A stretch of 64,000 bases of DNA. Source: Bacillota bacterium. Its GTDB lineage: Bacteria > Bacillota > Clostridia > Saccharofermentanales > DTU023. The stretch covers positions 97,850-161,849 of the forward strand of contig JAKPXB010000043.1 of the NCBI GenBank assembly GCA_029570375.1, in the 5' to 3' direction. Positions 9,301 through 17,843 of the stretch are shown piece after piece (the first letter of the stretch is position 1; every line of letters starts with the position of its first letter). The position numbers and the translations under genes are program-made. The notes under the pieces are model-generated. The model did not search any database, was not told the origin of the DNA, and saw only the letters and a program-made list of their open reading frames with translations.

Positions 9301-11552
9301 GCGCTTGCTACACCGTCCATGATCCTTTGACCGAGGATTTTCGCTTGATTCATCGCCTCGGACAATGTTGCATCGCTTGACAGGCTTCGAAGCACTGTAT
9401 TAACGACTGACAGGCTGTCCGTATCACTTGTTCCGACGGCCGATACACCGGCAATGATCCGGGCTCTGACCTCCGTGAGTTCCGCGATGCCATCCGCAAC
9501 TGCGGCCTCTTTATCGAGCTTAAAGAACTGCTCGAACATTGAAACGGCTGTGTCGGAATCCACCATCGTCCCTTCATAGGCCATGTCTGTCATCGCTTGA
9601 GCGATTGCGGACTGAGTCTCCATAGGGATGGCGGATGCCGCCTCTCCGATTTTGGCCTTGGCAAGCACGAGAGAGCGCTCCACGTGTTCTGCGATCTCCG
9701 TAGGCGATTGTGCCGCCGTTCTCATGGCGTTATCCTTTGCTGTGACCAGCGCATCTAAGGCTTCCGTATATTGTGCAATCGATGCCGCATAGGCTCTGCC
9801 CGCCGCTTCTCCTGCTCCTATATCTCCGAGCTCTGCTTGTTTCGCTGCATAGTTCGCCCGTGCGGTTTCGATGTGTGCATCAATCGTTTTAAGCGTGGCA
9901 CGAGCCTCTTTTAGCTTATTGATCGTTTTTTCGATTTCTTCAGCATTCTTGGCCTCGGCCTCTTCCATCTTTTGACGAGCGAGTTCCTTCTGAACGGCGA
10001 GCTGTTCTTTCATGTACTCAAGATTCGTGACGAGGAGTACACCTTCCCTGCTAACACCGTCAGCTCTGAGGCCATAGGACGATACGAGCTTTTCGGAGAT
10101 TTGATGCATCTCCGCCGTTTCTTCCTTCGTCCGGAAGGCGTTGTCCGAAAGCTCCGCATACCGATTAACGAGGGAATCGGCACCCAGTGCTTGCCGCGTC
10201 AGCTCAGCCGCTTCCTCATTCAGCTCACGGAGCTCATCCGCCGCCTTGGCACTTGCCCCCGCGATCGCAGCTATAACACCGACAACGGCTGAGATGCCGA
10301 GCGTGACCCAACCCCACGGCCCCGAAATGGCACCCTTTAGTGCGCCCAGTTGCACCGTAAGTTTGCTTAGCACCGGAGATGCCGCCACCATTTCGGCGAT
10401 CATCCCTTTGATATTGGAGCGAAACAGAATGAGCGCTGCACCGCCGATGGCCAGCGCCTTGCCAAAGTTCAAACCGAAGGTAATAAGGCTTTGGTTCTCT
10501 GTCGCGAAATTCGCCGCGCCTTGGACAAGCTCGTTCAAGATCGAGAGCATAGGCGACAGCCCAACGACATTGGCTTCTCCGATGGCCACCTTTAGCTTGC
10601 GCGTACTTGCTTCCAATGCCAGTTGTGAGCCGGTAAACTCGGCAGACAATTTTGCCGCATCGCCGACTTGGTGGCGCGTCTCTTCCATGATGCCGAGATA
10701 CTCGGCCTCGCGCTTCTGAGCGAGCGTCATGGCCTCAGTCGTGATGCCGCGTGCCTTGGCGTAGTCCTGCCACATCTTAGCGACGTTCTTTGTGACGCCC
10801 GCGTTATCGACCAAGATACTGTTTTCGTTTTTCAGTCCTTCTGTCGCCGTCATGACAGCGTCTGCAAGGGAATAACTCGCTTGTCGGCCGAACGCCGCCG
10901 CGTCTTTCAGGCGCAAGATGATGTCGATGGCCTCCTGTGCCTCAAACCCTCGCGATAAAAGGTTCTTGACGGCGGTGGATGCCTGCTCTAGCGGAATGAG
11001 CCCATCGGCGGTAAGATCTTGCACCGCCTTGTTGATTACGCCCATATCCTGACCGGTACCCTCGGCGATCGACCGAAGACCGACCATGGCATTTCTGTTG
11101 CCGGAATAGGCGCTCGTCGACTCTTGCAGTGCGGCGCTGAGTCCTTTGTAGCCCCGAATCAAGACACCAACGACGGCGACCGCCGCAAGCATCTGCGCCT
11201 GACTTTCTTGTCTCTGCTGGGCGGACTGTGCTTCAGCTCGCGCCGCTTCTTGTACAGCTTCCGTACGCTTTCGTTCAGAATCGACATAGCTCTTGAGGCT
11301 CGTTCGCGCTTCTTCCAAGCTTGCGATTTTCTGTTCAATGGCCGCCGCGTGCTCGCTGTCGGCCTTATTGGCCTGATCCAATTCTTTTTTGAGCGATTGC
11401 AGCGCCTTCTCAAGCTGTTTTTCGGTTCTTTCGGCCTTTTCATAGGTGGTGGCCATGTCGGTCGCCGCTTTTTCAGCGGCTTTGAAACCCTTGTCGATGC
11501 CATCAGCGATGGAACGGACGACAAACACCAAGCGATCTACTTCGTAATCCAT
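6378..11552 (-). CDS. Tail tape measure protein (1724 aa)
   Basis: Longest ORF, coiled coil with hydrophobic segments, between tail chaperone and Dit. Confidence 0.93.
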   Translation of the reverse strand: MDYEVDRLVFVVRSIADGIDKGFKAAEKAATDMATTYEKAERTEKQLEKALQSLKKELDQANKADSEHAAAIEQKIASLEEARTSLKSYVDSERKRTEAVQEAARAEAQSAQQRQESQAQMLAAVAVVGVLIRGYKGLSAALQESTSAYSGNRNAMVGLRSIAEGTGQDMGVINKAVQDLTADGLIPLEQASTAVKNLLSRGFEAQEAIDIILRLKDAAAFGRQASYSLADAVMTATEGLKNENSILVDNAGVTKNVAKMWQDYAKARGITTEAMTLAQKREAEYLGIMEETRHQVGDAAKLSAEFTGSQLALEASTRKLKVAIGEANVVGLSPMLSILNELVQGAANFATENQSLITFGLNFGKALAIGGAALILFRSNIKGMIAEMVAASPVLSKLTVQLGALKGAISGPWGWVTLGISAVVGVIAAIAGASAKAADELRELNEEAAELTRQALGADSLVNRYAELSDNAFRTKEETAEMHQISEKLVSSYGLRADGVSREGVLLVTNLEYMKEQLAVQKELARQKMEEAEAKNAEEIEKTINKLKEARATLKTIDAHIETARANYAAKQAELGDIGAGEAAGRAYAASIAQYTEALDALVTAKDNAMRTAAQSPTEIAEHVERSLVLAKAKIGEAASAIPMETQSAIAQAMTDMAYEGTMVDSDTAVSMFEQFFKLDKEAAVADGIAELTEVRARIIAGVSAVGTSDTDSLSVVNTVLRSLSSDATLSEAMNQAKILGQRIMDGVASASEKEDFDRITDGIRTSLADMQSNLVDGFKQAGLSSYVSAVEKAFAGLRNSASRTSAEIEGTTSAIRAQKTSVKEMIGAISGFSGSYESLKKEMQDLTDLQVAIDVLKEGNTASEDYGLALEYLADRYGVTAEQIAGNLDAYQQDADMKAIMIDLNYQLAIAEAEMAKATAQAMANAGTATQEQANKIIFALDGVLNKLRELDGASAGVNVDGDNQIVNVTRSYGRGGGGTPSWRKTPPRSRRGSGSRKASTREQSYKNEALERELELIERKRRLDQLTVDEEVAALLHVRAAYAKKAGERQEIDDKVYELRQQKRLSDLEHAKAMDRLSLAGEISAQRAIVKSFKAGTEARLEAERKLYELQKQQEQQLYDLAVYYDRLTTEEQIKETQRRMSQYKAGTEVRIELEKQLYDLQKKQRQQQYDMGVALDRLTLQDQITITAREIAQYKKGTDARMELEQRLHELKKQLAQSAFDRDVAMDRLTVAEQIKRLQQMANAYAQGTEARLALESQIYALEKQMKMSAYQDDVYYGRLTLELQAERIQEMIRQYKVGTDARIELEKQLYAVQQQIKERDQELERAKLEHAKAMNQLTLAEEITILEKKLSEHEAGTVEYMEVERQLYQARQEEVRRAYEIDVYYGRLTLEQQRERIRAMMDQYKEGTDARIELEKQLYAVQQQIKERDTQNLQKLADGVLAALRARYEAQRQAEEGHIRTSMDNWKEWSEAQREAIEEQIKALDELTKGEDRAEEERKRRRKIAALEQQLQYENDAYNRRKLSEQIKQEKDELAQWLKRNEREDAKEALRQQANEVDRRAQEEQKALEKQLEDLDKFYDERLKEYNLTAEAEQLIMSGNQKDIIKLIQSFAPAYDAVGKSLGERLYEGFASKAMDINVWFEAITRQIEGYRATMAEEASKVASNFLKRHGMPLPIVPPQDPGRPSKQLPTIVVNYYAEEETPAKMMRDLERMLDRLSRR
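7237..8490 (-). repeat. Eight tandem ~51-aa coiled-coil modules inside the tape measure gene
   Basis: Consensus (A/Y)xDRLTxxxQI...YKxGTxARxELExQLYxLxxQ repeated about eight times. Confidence 0.8.
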
Positions 11553-11555
11553 TTT

Positions 11556-12166
11556 CTACCATTCCCCCGCATCTACTTCAGCAATATCATCTTTCTCGTC
11601 GTCAAGCCTATGCAACGCATTGTATTCATCCAAGACAACGAGGAATTCGTCATAGTAATAATCCTGTAATAATTCGCGCTTGCTAATGCCGATCGATTCG
11701 GCAATGGCTAACCAGCGCTGGAGCCAAGCGTCTGTGTCTGGAGTTGACCGGTTAGCATCGGTTTGATCTTTTTCCAGACGCGCCCGAAAAAATCAGACAA
11801 ATCATTCAGTTCCCACCACGCTTCCAGTACATCAAGGAGCTCTGAAGGTGAGAGTGAGAGCAGTACCTCTTTTCCGACATCAAGATAGAGGCTGGCAAGG
11901 TCAACAATGATCTCGGGAGCGTGAACCATGAGTTTTCCGAACAAGTCGAGCAAAAACTCTCTGTCCGCCGTTTTTGCGCGGTTGATAACGCTCTGAAGAT
12001 CCTCGTCGGGGTAACATTTCTCCATGATCGTTTTGGGCAGATTCTGGATATCCTCCATCGACGCAACGTACTTCCCGACGGGCACTTTTTTAATGGTGAT
12101 TCCGTGGACGTTTTTCTCTTTGGGTAACGTAAGGTCAACCGACTGCCTTCGATTTTTAAATAGCAT
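11556..12166 (-). CDS. Tail assembly chaperone; short form ends at 11708, predicted -1 frameshift product ends at 11556
   Basis: ORF 11708..12166 overlaps a second frame (EKDQTDANRSTPDTDAWLQRW...DAGEW*) reached by a -1 shift at GAAAAAG (11768-11774). Confidence 0.7.
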
Positions 12167-12243
12167 GAACTGTCTCCTTGTAGCGAACATTGGATGACGG
12201 CTGCCTCAGAAATGAGACAGCCGCCAGAGAGTGTTGTTTATCC

Positions 12244-12822
12244 TTACGTGCCGGCAGGCGGCGTGACAGGAAGCGGCTCAATCCCTTGAATCCAAGTGAA
12301 ACCGTCGTTGTACTCGACGTCCTTGATTTCCCGATACGTTCCGTCAATTTTGCGATGGTAAACCCTAAATGTCAGGACATACGGCGCAATCTCGTTGCCC
12401 TCTCCCTTCGTCGCGTGGTCGACCTTGACGTTCATCAGTTTCGCGACCGGGTGACGGAAGAGGCGATAACCGCCTTTGTATAGCGCCGCATAGGCGAGAG
12501 CGTATTCCGGTGCCTCGTCGAGATTGCGCGCCGAATAGATGCCGTCCGGCTCGGCGTACAGCCCGCCCGTGAGCTTGGCTTCCGTATCAAGTGCTAGCTC
12601 GGCAACCGTGATGGTTATGTCCGAGTACTTGTAATCCGTGCCTGAATCGTACACGCCGTCATCGGCATAAATGGTATACTCGTCCGTTTGATCGTCTCTC
12701 GTGAGCTGTTGAGCAGCCGGAAGTCGCAAGATCTCTCCTACGGAGTAACCGTCTTCAGTGTTTGTGACAACGGGGAACAAGTTAATTTCCCTCAAGCCTT
12801 TTAGTGCTTTTTTCTTGATCAT
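12244..12822 (-). CDS. Major tail tube protein
   Basis: Size, position and phi13-type pattern. Confidence 0.8.
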   Translation of the reverse strand: MIKKKALKGLREINLFPVVTNTEDGYSVGEILRLPAAQQLTRDDQTDEYTIYADDGVYDSGTDYKYSDITITVAELALDTEAKLTGGLYAEPDGIYSARNLDEAPEYALAYAALYKGGYRLFRHPVAKLMNVKVDHATKGEGNEIAPYVLTFRVYHRKIDGTYREIKDVEYNDGFTWIQGIEPLPVTPPAGT

Positions 12823-12840
12823 TTTATTTCCTTTCTGCTT

Positions 12841-13224
12841 TTATAAGCCGTCCGGTCCCCAGATGGAGACCTCAAAATAGTAAGTTGTACGCCCTTTATC
12901 GTCATGCCCGAACGAACGCGGACGTTTCCGGGGCGTGCAGTGACACCATCGTTCTTGTGTCAGATTGATTAATTGTTCTTCGGAGCCGGAGTCGAGCATG
13001 TGCGAAAGCTCTGTGGCTATCCGATAGGCGTCAGGGGCACTCTCATGCCTCACTTGGATCTGAGTCAAGCGTGTCAGCGTTCCGTCCTTCGACGGGAGGT
13101 TTCCATACACGAACACCGCGATCACGTGATCAGGAGACGCAGGCAGGAACTCACAAAAAACAGGGCCGTAGCCCTGTCCTTCGATGAAGCTTTTGATGTC
13201 ATCAAAAAAGTTTGCCATGCTCAC
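12841..13224 (-). CDS. Tail terminator / minor capsid-like protein
   Basis: Position and size in head-tail connector cluster. Confidence 0.6.
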   Translation of the reverse strand: MSMANFFDDIKSFIEGQGYGPVFCEFLPASPDHVIAVFVYGNLPSKDGTLTRLTQIQVRHESAPDAYRIATELSHMLDSGSEEQLINLTQERWCHCTPRKRPRSFGHDDKGRTTYYFEVSIWGPDGL

Positions 13225-13225
13225 C

Positions 13226-13738
13226 TCATTTCACGTTTCGTACTGCGTTTTTCATCTCTTCCGCGATTCGCTTCTTCCATGTGGGGCGATCTTCATCCAC
13301 CGCCGATTCCAAAAACTTCGATTCGCCGCCTTTCGGGTGATTAAACTCCGTGTGCTCGTGCTGCACGATGGCATAGGCGTTCACATCACCCTCACGCCCG
13401 GACCCGCCGCCTTCGACGGAATACCCGATCTCAAACTCGACCTCGGTCGCGTCCGGTGTCGGATCAAACGTCGTTATTTCCGACACGCTACCGTCTTTGT
13501 TGCCGCGCATGTAGCGGACGCCATTGACGCTCACATGTCCGGATTCACGAAGCGAACCCTCTTCGACGGGTGCGCGAGGCACTGACTTTTCGAGCGTGTC
13601 GGCGAGGCATCCGTAGATGGCGTTCGTGGATGATGTGAGCATCTCTTTTTCGAGCACTTTAAATTTTTGCTTCATGCTTGACATGAACTTTTTGTAATCC
13701 GCGCTCGTTTTAATCGCCCATTGCCCCATGCTAGACAA
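13226..13738 (-). CDS. HK97 gp10-like neck protein
   Basis: Position and size; basic/coiled N-terminus. Confidence 0.6.
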   Translation of the reverse strand: MSSMGQWAIKTSADYKKFMSSMKQKFKVLEKEMLTSSTNAIYGCLADTLEKSVPRAPVEEGSLRESGHVSVNGVRYMRGNKDGSVSEITTFDPTPDATEVEFEIGYSVEGGGSGREGDVNAYAIVQHEHTEFNHPKGGESKFLESAVDEDRPTWKKRIAEEMKNAVRNVK

Positions 13739-14042
13739 ACACCACCCTTCTGTGTTCCTGACCGGAAAACGTCTGCGGCTTACTCACATCAATCGCAAGG
13801 AACACTCGCCCGTCGAGGATCAACTTGTCGCCGATCTCAACCGGAGCAAGCGTCGTGATCTGTGCAGAGCTTGTGACTTCCTCACCGTCCTTATTTCGGA
13901 CGAGACGGTTTCGATAACTCACTCTGCACTTGATGTTTGCTGCCGGTGCGTAATCCGGATCGCCGTAGTGGTCGATCCCGGTCCTTTTGTGCCAAGCAAT
14001 CGATTGATTAAGCGCCATCGCGACAAGATCATTCGCTAACAT
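13731..14042 (-). CDS. Head-tail connector / putative minor capsid protein
   Basis: Conserved pattern and position. Confidence 0.6.
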   Translation of the reverse strand: MLANDLVAMALNQSIAWHKRTGIDHYGDPDYAPAANIKCRVSYRNRLVRNKDGEEVTSSAQITTLAPVEIGDKLILDGRVFLAIDVSKPQTFSGQEHRRVVFV

Positions 14043-14499
14043 AGACCGGCCCGCCTTTCAGTAGATAGGGAGCAATCAGGGAATACGCGTCCTCCGTGAG
14101 GCCGTGCCGAGATCGAGCAGCCGCCATAGATGCCGAGTCAAACCCGACACTAAAGTCTGCGATGCTGTAATTTGACACGCCCGCGCCCTGAAGAGCATTC
14201 AAAGAGGCACCCTCGCCTCCGGAAGAAAGCCTTGATGCAACCTGTAAAGACAGGGCCACTTTCAGCGCTTCCGGTATGCCGACGTCCGTGCCGTCAATCA
14301 CGCGAGGGAACGCCTCTTTTTGGGTCGGATCACTTTTACGTCCTCGGTAAGAGAGCCGCTCAAAAGCGAGCTGAGCGCCCATGATGGCCGCCATTTTATC
14401 GTCCACAGCCAACGCGTCAAATGCGGACGCGGCGACCGTTCCACGGAAAGTCCGAATGTTCGTTGCCGCTTCGTCGGCAGTCACGTAGCATGTGATCAT
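14029..14499 (-). CDS. Head-tail connector (gp6/DUF4054-like)
   Basis: Position after capsid; overlapping gene architecture. Confidence 0.5.
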   Translation of the reverse strand: MITCYVTADEAATNIRTFRGTVAASAFDALAVDDKMAAIMGAQLAFERLSYRGRKSDPTQKEAFPRVIDGTDVGIPEALKVALSLQVASRLSSGGEGASLNALQGAGVSNYSIADFSVGFDSASMAAARSRHGLTEDAYSLIAPYLLKGGPVYVSE

Positions 14500-14508
14500 G
14501 GCCTTGCC

Positions 14509-14718
14509 TCATTTCTTCGCCTTGGCTTTTGCTTTAGGCTTTGCTTGAACTTTTGGTTTAGCTTCCGTGTTCTTAACAGACGGACCCTCGGCAATGACCG
14601 AGATTCCCGCCCCCGCTTCTCGCAGTCGCTCGACGACTTCGAGCGGCGCCTCAAATTCAGTATCCGGTGGGACGATTTTCCCCGCGATTTTCACAGGTCG
14701 AAAAGCTTTTACAATCAT
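14509..14718 (-). CDS. Small phage protein with Lys/Ala-rich tail
   Basis: MIVKAFRPVKIAGKIVPPDTEFEAPLEVVERLREAG...; translationally coupled to next gene. Confidence 0.5.
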   Translation of the reverse strand: MIVKAFRPVKIAGKIVPPDTEFEAPLEVVERLREAGAGISVIAEGPSVKNTEAKPKVQAKPKAKAKAKK

Positions 14719-14882
14719 TTCGTTTTCGCTCCTTTTTTAGCAGCTGTTTTCGCCGCTTCCGCCGCAATGCCCAAGTTCACCCAGCGCTTTGCCGTACGTT
14801 CGTCGACGGAAAGAGACGCTCCCTTTGAGAGCGTCCCGTATTCCGTGTGATATGTATCGGTGAGCAGTTTAACCTTGACCAT
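14715..14882 (-). CDS. Small phage protein (MVKVKLLTDTYHTEYG...)
   Basis: Start moved to 14882 because the long upstream extension overlaps the capsid gene in another frame. Confidence 0.5.
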   Translation of the reverse strand: MVKVKLLTDTYHTEYGTLSKGASLSVDERTAKRWVNLGIAAEAAKTAAKKGAKTK

Positions 14883-14898
14883 AGGATTGTCCTGTCGT

Positions 14899-15849
14899 TT
14901 AAGGCACTGACGGCGCTGCGGGCTCAAGCACAGCGAAGGGGTAGCGATTGGCATCATCCTTCCCCGAAAGCGGGCGAATGGGATTCGCGATCTGCCACCC
15001 GAGGCGCATGACCACACGCAAGGCGACCGCATCCTGTTGCGCCAAGTTGAGGAGGACTTTACCCGTCGCATCAGTGATAACAGCCTGATCGAGGATCTTG
15101 TACGTCAAATCCTGACGGATCGCATAGACCGCCTGACTCCAATCTCCGCCGATCATGAGTGCTTTTGTCGCGTCCCAGCTTCCGTTCTTAATGAACTCGA
15201 GCGGTTGTCCGTACAGTGTGGACGGTGTACCGGCCGTCAGCGAGGGCTGGAATAAGAGCGCGTTGGTGTTGTCGCGCAATCCGCGAAGTTTTGATTTAAC
15301 GGATACATCACCCGCAAAACCGTTCACGTCAAGCCCTTGCGCTTCAATCAGCGCCATAAGCGCATCAACGTCCGCCGCAATGTCAACGCCCGTCCCCAAC
15401 ACGGTTTTCTTGAGCTTCGCGACGGCATCGGTGACAATGCCCGTCGGCCACGTTTCAGGCTTATTGACGTTGAAAAAGATCGCACCGTCGATGACCTGCC
15501 CGAACGCTTGGGCGATGAGCGGACGGATCTCGCCGAAAATGTCATACTGCGAATCGTCCAGCACAGCTTCAGGGATAGGAACGATCACGGCAATCTCTTC
15601 CGCCACAATGTTCTTCTTTTCCCATGCGGCCGTCGATGTCGGTTTAAGCCCCGTATCGCCATTGACGAAACCCGCCATAGGCGTCTGTGACAAAACGGGC
15701 ATGACACGTGTTTTTGTGCTCATGTTAGGGAGCCTGCGCATGAGCTTCAAGGCCGCCGATTGTTCGGGGATATCCTTAATGATTTCCCGAGAAATTTCCG
15801 GCTGAATTAATGCTTCAGCCTGTGTTCTTGTAAGGTGTACATCTGCCAT
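14899..15849 (-). CDS. HK97-type major capsid protein
   Basis: Typical sequence pattern; follows scaffold gene. Confidence 0.85.
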   Translation of the reverse strand: MADVHLTRTQAEALIQPEISREIIKDIPEQSAALKLMRRLPNMSTKTRVMPVLSQTPMAGFVNGDTGLKPTSTAAWEKKNIVAEEIAVIVPIPEAVLDDSQYDIFGEIRPLIAQAFGQVIDGAIFFNVNKPETWPTGIVTDAVAKLKKTVLGTGVDIAADVDALMALIEAQGLDVNGFAGDVSVKSKLRGLRDNTNALLFQPSLTAGTPSTLYGQPLEFIKNGSWDATKALMIGGDWSQAVYAIRQDLTYKILDQAVITDATGKVLLNLAQQDAVALRVVMRLGWQIANPIRPLSGKDDANRYPFAVLEPAAPSVP

Positions 15850-15852
15850 TTT

Positions 15853-16425
15853 TTAATTTCCTTTCTTTCCGCGGATAATGTCGTTCATCCACGAATTTAC
15901 CCCGCCCGTCGCAATCGGTTTGTTTTCTTGCGGTACAACGATGGCGGGTTGCTTTGATGTTTCTTGAGCGGTATTCGATGCGAGGGAAGGGTATGCCTGC
16001 AACACATCACGAATAGCCTGATCCATCGTGACCGTGTCCGAGAGACGAGCTGTCGCCAAGGTGACAACGTCATCGGTTGCTTCCGCCTTAACGCCCAGTT
16101 TTAAAGCGGCAACTTGCGCCTGTAAGCGTCTGTTCTCCGCTTCCTGTTGAGCGATGCGCTGCCTTGTCTCTTCGTCGAGCTTGCTGTCCGCTTCCTTTTT
16201 CTGTTCCGCTTGCCACGCCTTGAAAGCCTTCCATTCCTTTTCAGGTGGCAATTTGGCTTTCTGGATGTTGATCAAGTTATCCACATCCGCCTGCGTGTAC
16301 GTTTTTTCTTCTTTCTCCGACGCCTTCGACGCTTCATCAGCTTGTGGCGTTTGCGCTTTTTCCTCAGATGCCGTCTCATCAACGTGCATCTCGGTTTGTT
16401 TTACCGTTGCATTTTCTTGAGGCAT
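15853..16425 (-). CDS. Capsid scaffolding protein (DUF4355-like)
   Basis: Charged coiled coil immediately upstream of capsid. Confidence 0.75.
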   Translation of the reverse strand: MPQENATVKQTEMHVDETASEEKAQTPQADEASKASEKEEKTYTQADVDNLINIQKAKLPPEKEWKAFKAWQAEQKKEADSKLDEETRQRIAQQEAENRRLQAQVAALKLGVKAEATDDVVTLATARLSDTVTMDQAIRDVLQAYPSLASNTAQETSKQPAIVVPQENKPIATGGVNSWMNDIIRGKKGN

Positions 16426-16439
16426 ATCGTTGCCCTCCT

Positions 16440-16765
16440 TCCGGTCTCATCGACCACGTGTCGCCTCATCGGCCGTTTTGGTGCTCGTACGAGCTGGTGG
16501 AGATGACGGGTCCCGCCCCCGTGTTCCGGATGCTGCACTTCGGCTTTAACATCCGGTCGATACTCATCTCATCCCCATCTAACGCCGAGCCGATGCGGCA
16601 ATGCCTTTTGTATCAGAAAGCCTTCTCGTCGTGTGTGCAATGGCAAAGGCTCGACGTTAGATGAGCCTTTTAACGACGTGTTCAGGTCGTTTGGGTCTTG
16701 CCCAAGAAGGAGCCCCGTTGCCGTTTGTCGGAGTCGAACCGACCTTACCCGGTAAAACGGCATAT
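16440..16765 (-). ncRNA. Candidate structured RNA with a tRNA-like acceptor/T-arm at its 5' side
   Basis: No credible ORF; several stems incl. 16-bp stem 16648-16663/16576-16591 and 7-bp stem CCGGATG/CATCCGG; TLS at 16720-16761. Confidence 0.55.
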
Positions 16766-16849
16766 AAAAAGCCACCCTCGCGAGCGGCTCACGTCCTCTC
16801 TGGGGCACTTCGTCGAGAGGTGCGAGAGGTCCTGTCCCATGTAAATTGT

Positions 16850-17083
16850 TTACAGTGCGTTAAACTCCTGTTCAAGCGTTGCGATCTCGTCCATCATGTC
16901 GAGGTACGCCTGATCGATGATCGTCGATGTCGTCGTCGCAACGACGGGGATAGTATACGTTCCCACTGTTAGCGTTCCTGCTGCGAAAAGCTGTTTGGCT
17001 TTTTGCATCTCGCTTGCGATTGCTCGTTTCTCCGCCAAAAGCGCGTTAATCTCGTTTCCTCGTCTGAGTTGATCTTGTGTCAT
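16850..17083 (-). CDS. Small coiled-coil phage protein
   Basis: MTQDQLRRGNEINALLAEKRAIASEMQKAKQLF... Confidence 0.55.
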   Translation of the reverse strand: MTQDQLRRGNEINALLAEKRAIASEMQKAKQLFAAGTLTVGTYTIPVVATTTSTIIDQAYLDMMDEIATLEQEFNAL

Positions 17084-17117
17084 CTCTGCCTCCTTCCGGA
17101 CATGAAAAAACCGCCTC

Positions 17118-17456
17118 TCAAATCATCGGTGTTATTTCTTTTATCGTTCTAAGGGTGTTTGCTACTTTCTTCAGCATGCGATTTTCTTGAAGATACTCTA
17201 TCCCTTTAGGTGTGATCGAAATATTTTCAAGATCAGTTATGTGTATTTCATCATCTGCACGATAAACAGTAATACCTGTGATGTAATTTTCTGAATACAA
17301 ATTGCTGATTATGTATTCCCAATACTTTTGATTGATTGCAAAGTGCTTATTGATCGGCTGTATCGCTTCAACATCAATAGTTTTACCCTGTTTCAATTGC
17401 TCGTATAAGTATTTGCAAATGTGATATACAATTACAAAATAATCATCTTTTGCCAT
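17118..17456 (-). CDS. YjcQ-family phage protein
   Basis: Winged-helix-like sequence (YHICKYLYEQLKQGK...ITPKGIEYLQENRMLKK). Confidence 0.65.
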   Translation of the reverse strand: MAKDDYFVIVYHICKYLYEQLKQGKTIDVEAIQPINKHFAINQKYWEYIISNLYSENYITGITVYRADDEIHITDLENISITPKGIEYLQENRMLKKVANTLRTIKEITPMI

Positions 17457-17537
17457 TTTGCTTGCTCCTTAGTTTTTTGCATGAAAAACCGCCTCGATGG
17501 GCGGTTTAGGGTTTCAGCGCGCTATAGAACAGCGCTG

Positions 17538-17843
17538 TTATTGCTGGATTATCATTCTATTTATTGCGTGCTGAACAAACTCTTGTGGAAGTCTCAAATT
17601 ATAACGATCCACATAGTATGCCGTCGTAGACCACCAATGGTACGTTCCATCATTTAAGCCAACGTAAGAGCCTTTTATTGTTTCGCCGGTAAATGCATCC
17701 TCAGCACTCCCTGATGCTGCAATATCAATTTTACCTCGATGCAGATAGTCTATGATCAGACTCTTTTCAGGGTAAGGGGAAGCATTACAACAATCCGTCT
17801 GGACATTGTACTCAAGATCAATTAGATGCGGAAACCAAGTCAT
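17538..17843 (-). CDS. Unknown 101-aa protein; candidate immunity protein for the upstream minor-capsid C-terminal domain
   Basis: Overlaps stop of minor capsid gene by a few bases; no structural phage motif. Confidence 0.5.
   Translation of the reverse strand: MTWFPHLIDLEYNVQTDCCNASPYPEKSLIIDYLHRGKIDIAASGSAEDAFTGETIKGSYVGLNDGTYHWWSTTAYYVDRYNLRLPQEFVQHAINRMIIQQ

Noticed and set aside
16720-16761. Functional tRNA gene
   Set aside because: No D or anticodon arm and too short; kept only as a tRNA-like element
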